Below, one piece after another: positions 60,187 to 64,000 of a stretch of 64,000 nt of DNA. Numbering within the stretch: the first letter of the stretch is position 1; every line of letters begins with the position of its first letter. Where the stretch lies: contig NZ_JBHSGI010000028.1 in NCBI RefSeq assembly GCF_042654245.1, positions 1 through 64,000 on the forward strand. Reading direction: 5' to 3'. The translations under genes were made by a program, and so were the position numbers. Origin of the DNA: Seohaeicola_A nanhaiensis (lineage in GTDB: Bacteria > Pseudomonadota > Alphaproteobacteria > Rhodobacterales > Rhodobacteraceae). Under the pieces are notes generated by a model that did not search any database, was not told where the DNA came from, and saw nothing but the letters and a program-made list of their open reading frames with translations.

Positions 60187-61752
60187 CTACGCGGCGCGGC
60201 TTGACGCGGTTCGGAAGTTCCAAGGCATAAGGTCGTCGATGCGGCTCTTGGGGTGTCCGTCGAGCAATGCGCGCAAAGTGGCGGTCAGATAGCTGACCGG
60301 ATCGGCGCCACACATCTTGCAATTGGCAATCAGGCTGGCGAGCAGTGCCCAGTTCTCCGCGCCGACCTCGTGCCCGGCGAAGAGGGCGTTTTTTCTTGTC
60401 AGAGCGATCTTCCTGATCTGGTTCTCGACCGGGTTGGTGTCCAATTCCAAGCGACCGTCTTCCAGGAACCGCGTCAGGCCTGGCCAGCGCGCCAGCGTAT
60501 AGCGGATGTCCTCGGCCAGCTTCGATGATCGCGGAATGCGCGACAGCTGTGCCTCGAGCCAGGGGCGGAAGGCCCCGATGATCGGTGCGGACAACGCGCG
60601 CCGGGCGGCAAGCCGGGCGTCGGGGGCCTGGCCGCGCACGGATTTCTCGACGGCATAGAGCTCGGCGATCTGGCGCAGGGCCTCCTCGGCAATCGGCGAG
60701 CCGTCCTTTTCCAGCCGTTTGACGAAGCGCCGACGAGCGTGGGTCCAGCAATGGACAAGCGTCCATGGACCCTCAGGCCGGTCCACCCTGGTGAGCTTGT
60801 CATAGGCTTCATAGCCGTCGCATTGCACGAAGTGCCCGCGATAGTCTTCGAGGAAGCGGAGCGCATGCACTGCGCCGCGGCCGGGCGCGTAGTGGATCAT
60901 CACGACCGGCGGACCGACGCCGCCATAGCCCCGGTCATCGGCCACAATGGCCCAGAAGTAGCCAGTCTTGGTCTTTCGCCGTCCGGGATCGAGCACCGGC
61001 GCACGGGTTTCGTCCATGAACACCCGATCCGCGCCTTTCAGCCGCTCCTTCAGGTGATCGGCGATCGGACGCAGGTGGAAACAGGCACGCCCCACCCAGT
61101 TGCCGAGCGTCGCCCGGTCCAATGTGAGCCCCTGCCGGGTGTAGATTTCTGCCTGGCGATAGAACGGAAGGTGGTCGCCGAACTTGGCCACCATGACCTG
61201 CGCGATCAAAGCCTCGGTCGGCAGACCGCCGGGCACCACATGTTCCGGCGCATGCGCCTGAACCACCGCACCGGAACAGCGCCGGCAGGCGTATTTCGGA
61301 CGGCGGGTCACCAGCACGCGAAGCTGGGCCGGCACCACGTCCAGCCGCTCGGAGACATCCTCGCCGATCCTGGCCATCTCGCCGCACCCGCAGGGGCACA
61401 ACGTGCTCTGCGGCTCGATGATCCGCTCGACACGGGGCAGATGCTTCGGGAGGTGCCCGCGGTTCCGGTGCGGCGTGCCGCTTTCGACACGGCCTTGTCC
61501 CTTCAGTGCGCGCCGCGCTTTCTCCTGCGCCGCTTCCAGCACGCCCTGCGCGAGTTCCACATCCTCGAGCGGCAGGTTGAACTGTTCCTGATCAAGCTTT
61601 TCGGATTTCCGCCCGAACTTTTCCCGTCGCAATTCGCTGACGATGCTCTCCAGCCGTTTCTGGGCCTCGACCGCATCCGCCAGCGCCGCCTCGGTCTCGG
61701 CGAGGCGAGCCTTCAGGCGTGCGTTTTCTTCGGCCAGGGCGGTATTCGACAT
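60187..61752 (-). CDS. tnpC: IS66 transposase TnpC (copy 2)
   Basis: The start MSNTALAEEN at 61752 gives 521 residues with a coiled-coil region, CPCGCGEM zinc site, MDETRAPVLDPG, CDGYEAYDKLT and the IS66 C-terminal HEVGAENWA and MPWNF motifs. The catalytic region looks complete. The longer frame to 61794 is less likely. Confidence 0.95.
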   Translation of the reverse strand: MSNTALAEENARLKARLAETEAALADAVEAQKRLESIVSELRREKFGRKSEKLDQEQFNLPLEDVELAQGVLEAAQEKARRALKGQGRVESGTPHRNRGHLPKHLPRVERIIEPQSTLCPCGCGEMARIGEDVSERLDVVPAQLRVLVTRRPKYACRRCSGAVVQAHAPEHVVPGGLPTEALIAQVMVAKFGDHLPFYRQAEIYTRQGLTLDRATLGNWVGRACFHLRPIADHLKERLKGADRVFMDETRAPVLDPGRRKTKTGYFWAIVADDRGYGGVGPPVVMIHYAPGRGAVHALRFLEDYRGHFVQCDGYEAYDKLTRVDRPEGPWTLVHCWTHARRRFVKRLEKDGSPIAEEALRQIAELYAVEKSVRGQAPDARLAARRALSAPIIGAFRPWLEAQLSRIPRSSKLAEDIRYTLARWPGLTRFLEDGRLELDTNPVENQIRKIALTRKNALFAGHEVGAENWALLASLIANCKMCGADPVSYLTATLRALLDGHPKSRIDDLMPWNFRTASSRAA

Positions 61753-61820
61753 GACCCGGACCAAGCACATGGGTGAAGTCGCCACCACCGACAAAACGAT
61801 ACTGAGTCACTCAGCCGCAG

Positions 61821-62174
61821 CTATCCCGCCAGTTCCGGTCGCCGCACGCGCTCGGGCCGCACAAGCCGCCAGTCGAGCCCCTCGAACAGCGCCGAGAATT
61901 GGGCGGGCGACATCTTCATCACGCCGTCCCGCGCCTTGGGCCAGACAAACTTCGCGCCCTCCAGGCGCTTGTGAACCAGGACGATGCCGGTCTGGTCCCA
62001 GACTAGGACCTTGATGCGGTCGGCCCGCTTGGCGCGGAACACAAAGGCCGCCCCGCTGAACGGATCGAGGCCCATCGTTTCCTGAACCAGCAGGGCCAGG
62101 CCGTCTATGCCCTTCCGGAAATCCGTCGGGCGCGTGGCCACGTAGACGCGCAACCCGCCGGTCGGCGAGATCAT
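61821..62174 (-). CDS. tnpB: IS66 accessory protein TnpB (copy 2)
   Basis: The 117-residue product has VYVATRPTDFRKGIDGLAL and FVFRAKRADRIKVLVWD. Its start overlaps the tnpA stop as ATGA. Intact. Confidence 0.95.
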   Translation of the reverse strand: MISPTGGLRVYVATRPTDFRKGIDGLALLVQETMGLDPFSGAAFVFRAKRADRIKVLVWDQTGIVLVHKRLEGAKFVWPKARDGVMKMSPAQFSALFEGLDWRLVRPERVRRPELAG

Positions 62175-62608
62175 CGCGAGGCCGCCCGGATCGCGCGGAT
62201 CATCCGGGTCAAGTGCGCTTCGTCGATGTCCGACGCCACCCGCAGGGTCACGCCATCGACCACCATCTCGATCCTGCCGGACCTGACCGCGCCGCCGCTC
62301 CGCTTCGGGCTGGGTGTGGGACCCGCCGGCTTCGCCTCAACGACAAGCGCCGCGAACATCGGGGCGTCAGCCGTCTCGGCGGGCAAAGCCAGCGCGCCAG
62401 CCATCAGCTTCTTGCGCCAATCGTAGACCTGCCAGCGGGTCACCGCGTGCCGCCGCGCGACGTCGGCGACCTTCGCTCCGGGCATCATGCTTTCCGCCGC
62501 GATCCGCGCCCGCTCCGCCTCGCTTCGAAACCGTCGGCCTGACCGGCCCTCGAGAACCTCGATCCTGCCCGCGTAGCCACCCGTCGAGCCGTCCAAAGAG
62601 ACGTCCAT
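62171..62608 (-). CDS. tnpA: IS66 TnpA (copy 2)
   Basis: The 145-residue product contains a helix-turn-helix (AKVADVARRHAVTRWQVYDW) and the C-terminal VDGVTLRVASDIDEAHLTRM segment, continuous in one frame, unlike tnpA of copy 1. Intact; the element may still be mobile. Confidence 0.93.
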   Translation of the reverse strand: MDVSLDGSTGGYAGRIEVLEGRSGRRFRSEAERARIAAESMMPGAKVADVARRHAVTRWQVYDWRKKLMAGALALPAETADAPMFAALVVEAKPAGPTPSPKRSGGAVRSGRIEMVVDGVTLRVASDIDEAHLTRMIRAIRAASR

Positions 62609-63089
62609 TTTGCCGTCCTATCCTGTCTCACCTCGACAGCAGGACTCGCACAGCCAGCTTCAACGCGGCAGGAGGGGATCGGCGTGGCGCTTACGATATT
62701 CCGCACGCGTGCTACCTACGCCCCCGCGATCCGGGCCGCGGCGGATGTCGGGGACCAGTTGCTGGACCTGAGCGAGTTCGACTTCGCGGTCCTGGCAGCC
62801 ATCGCCTATCACCAGCCGATTACGCGCGATGGGCTGAAGGATATCTTCGGCAAGGAGATCAGCCGCGACCTGATCGGCCGGCTGCATGCGCGCGACTTGA
62901 TCGGGACCGGGCTAAGGTCGCCTCGGCGCGGCGCTCCCTATACCTTCGTCACCACCGAGCAGTTCCTTGTTGCCTTCGGGTTGGAGAGCCTTCGCGATCT
63001 TCCCGATCGGGAGCAGTTGGTGGATGCGGGATTATCCCACATGAGCAAGTAGCGATTGATGCTGTTTCGGATGAAGAGTTGGTTGAACT

Positions 63090-64000
63090 CTAGTCGCTTA
63101 GTTCAACACCCTTGTTCTTGTAGATGCGCCAAAGCCCCAGACGCTTGATGCGATACTCGACAAGTTCAGGGGAGGTGCCAAACCATGCCGCAATCTCAGC
63201 GGCAGACTTTCCCGCGGTGACCTGGGATCTCACCTCGACCTCCGGGAGCATGGTTGCTGAAGCGAGGTAGAACGCATCGTGCTCTTCAGTACTATCGTAA
63301 GTCCGACCGAACGCGTCGGCGACTTTTGCAATCCGGGTCAGCTTGTGACCAAGGAGGATATGCCAACACTCTTCAAGATATGTAACTTTCTGACGTTCCG
63401 GTGTGTGGCTGTCGTTCCTCAGGATTGCCCACCTATCCTCTGTAATGTCGAGAGGAACGCTCATGGCTGACCATTCGCGACCGCCTGCTCCGAGCAAGAA
63501 CTTAGCGCACTCGGCACCAAGGCCGTGAACATCGGAGACGGTGTAAACATCCACGCCATCAATTCGAATGTTCAGCGCGTCGAGGGGCGCATCTAAGGCA
63601 ACCTCCAAGTCGTCCCGCAGTCCATTCGCCATTTCTTCCATTTCGGATTTGGACAGTGCGACTGACCCGGCCAACTCAGAGTCGGTTTCGGCGAAGTCCT
63701 CGCTGACAGGGAACGCGTTGCTGTTGTTTCGTACGAGTTGTTGTGCCGCCTGCAAGAGGCAGTGTACCGTTTTTGACTGGACGTTCTTCGCTGCGCGGAA
63801 GTGAACCAATGCCACACTGTCGAAGGTTAGACCAGCATCTTGGGCATCCGGACCGAGCCACTCGATAATCCGAATCGTTGAATTGTTGTCGGGTTCACCC
63901 TCGCCGCGCTCAATCCGAGCCAGCGAGGAAAAGCTGATACCGACGCGCTCAGATAGAGCCCTGATGCTAAGCCCTTCAGATTCGCGCTTTTTCTTCAGCG
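63090..64000 (-). CDS. XRE-type HTH plus ImmA/IrrE-like domain, cut at the window edge
   Basis: The frame is open from the right edge of the window: it starts within an XRE helix-turn-helix (KKRESEGLSIRALSERVG, then SSLARIERGEGEP) and continues into an ImmA/IrrE-like region ending LEECWHILLGHK. The metal site HExxH is degenerate (EECWH), so protease activity is doubtful. A C-terminal TAGKSAAEIAAWFGTSPELV segment looks like a further helix-turn-helix. The N-terminus lies beyond 64000. Stress or phage regulators often have this build. Confidence 0.65.
   Translation of the reverse strand, partial: LKKKRESEGLSIRALSERVGISFSSLARIERGEGEPDNNSTIRIIEWLGPDAQDAGLTFDSVALVHFRAAKNVQSKTVHCLLQAAQQLVRNNSNAFPVSEDFAETDSELAGSVALSKSEMEEMANGLRDDLEVALDAPLDALNIRIDGVDVYTVSDVHGLGAECAKFLLGAGGREWSAMSVPLDITEDRWAILRNDSHTPERQKVTYLEECWHILLGHKLTRIAKVADAFGRTYDSTEEHDAFYLASATMLPEVEVRSQVTAGKSAAEIAAWFGTSPELVEYRIKRLGLWRIYKNKGVELSD

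Larger units (their letters stand above)
60167..62694 (-). mobile_element. IS66-family insertion sequence, copy 2 (2,528 bp)
   Basis: The ends are inverted repeats starting GTAAGCGCC at 60167 and ending at 62694 (about 21 bp, imperfect). It carries intact tnpA, tnpB and tnpC on the minus strand. A perfect 8-bp duplication GATATTCC flanks it. Its proteins differ clearly from copy 1, so it is a separate IS66 relative rather than a duplicate. Confidence 0.96.
59930..63052 (+). pseudogene. scpB: ScpB-like chromosome/plasmid segregation protein, split by IS66
   Basis: The N-terminal part (DLPPELRWREWMRRIEAVLFAS to AGGWIF, ending 60166) and the C-terminal part (RTRATYAPAIRAAADVGDQL on, from 62703) are parts of one ScpB. 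Removing 60167-62702 (IS66 plus one copy of the duplication) restores an open frame (GGWIFRTRATY). The C-terminal part ends normally at 63052. No product should be made now. Confidence 0.85.

Overview
The window looks like part of a repABC-type plasmid or megaplasmid of an alphaproteobacterium, most likely a Rhodobacteraceae (Roseobacter-group) member. The evidence is a complete repA-repB-repC replicon with a counter-transcribed RNA, plasmid-type DUF1612, DUF1403 and ScpB genes, and a high-GC coding style throughout. No rRNA or tRNA gene was seen. The organism assignment is inference from gene families.

Layout. (1) 1-2962: one end of a Tn5053/Tn7-like transposon (tniQ fragment, tniB, tniA, terminal repeats) that has cut off the 3' part of a sialidase-like gene. 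(2) 2963-24853: a copper island with cupredoxins, a cupredoxin-CusF fusion, two multicopper oxidases, a TolC-type protein, CopZ, CopA, CueR, a SCO protein, a DUF411 protein, c-type cytochromes, CcmG, TlpA and CcdA, small membrane and Met-rich proteins, a broken CDF transporter and a transglutaminase. (3) 24877-27351: an IS66 element with a perfect 8-bp target duplication. (4) 27372-43384: a divalent-metal block with a CDF transporter, a ZntR/CadR-like MerR regulator and a tightly packed run of 13 genes (SCO, DsbB, DsbA, PCuAC, SCO, M23 peptidase, DUF411, ZIP, LspA, Lnt, a small membrane protein, a penicillin-acylase homologue, CtaG), then an L,D-transpeptidase, a zinc-ribbon protein, a ZntA-type ATPase and a small lipoprotein. 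(5) 43410-52211: three more L,D-transpeptidases, an MntR-MCO-ZIP locus (the ZIP gene frameshifted), a deleted second copy of the transposon end sitting inside a copA remnant, a DsbA-family protein, and a DUF1612 gene plus its remnant. (6) 52513-53897: decayed remains of another plasmid backbone (ParB, Toprim, DUF736-like). (7) 54381-58132: repABC. (8) 58145-63052: a tyrosine recombinase with an inverted-repeat site over its start, a broken DUF1403 gene, and scpB split by a second IS66 with its own perfect target duplication. (9) 63090-64000: an XRE-ImmA/IrrE-type gene cut by the window edge.

How it works together. Two MerR-family regulators appear to divide the island. CueR-type promoters (-35 TTGACC, 19-bp spacer, TTCC..GGAA-like dyad) precede copZ, copA, two places in the periplasmic copper operon and a copA remnant. 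ZntR/CadR-type promoters (TTGAAC, TTGAAG or TTGATC, 19-bp spacer, CTCTAG-like dyad) precede zntA, an L,D-transpeptidase, the 13-gene run, a promoter now severed from its genes by IS66, and probably a second L,D-transpeptidase operon. The joint presence of metal efflux, copper delivery to cytochrome oxidase, thiol-disulfide enzymes, lipoprotein maturation (LspA, Lnt) and four L,D-transpeptidases with an M23 peptidase suggests an envelope-protection programme tied to metal stress. That last reading is inference.
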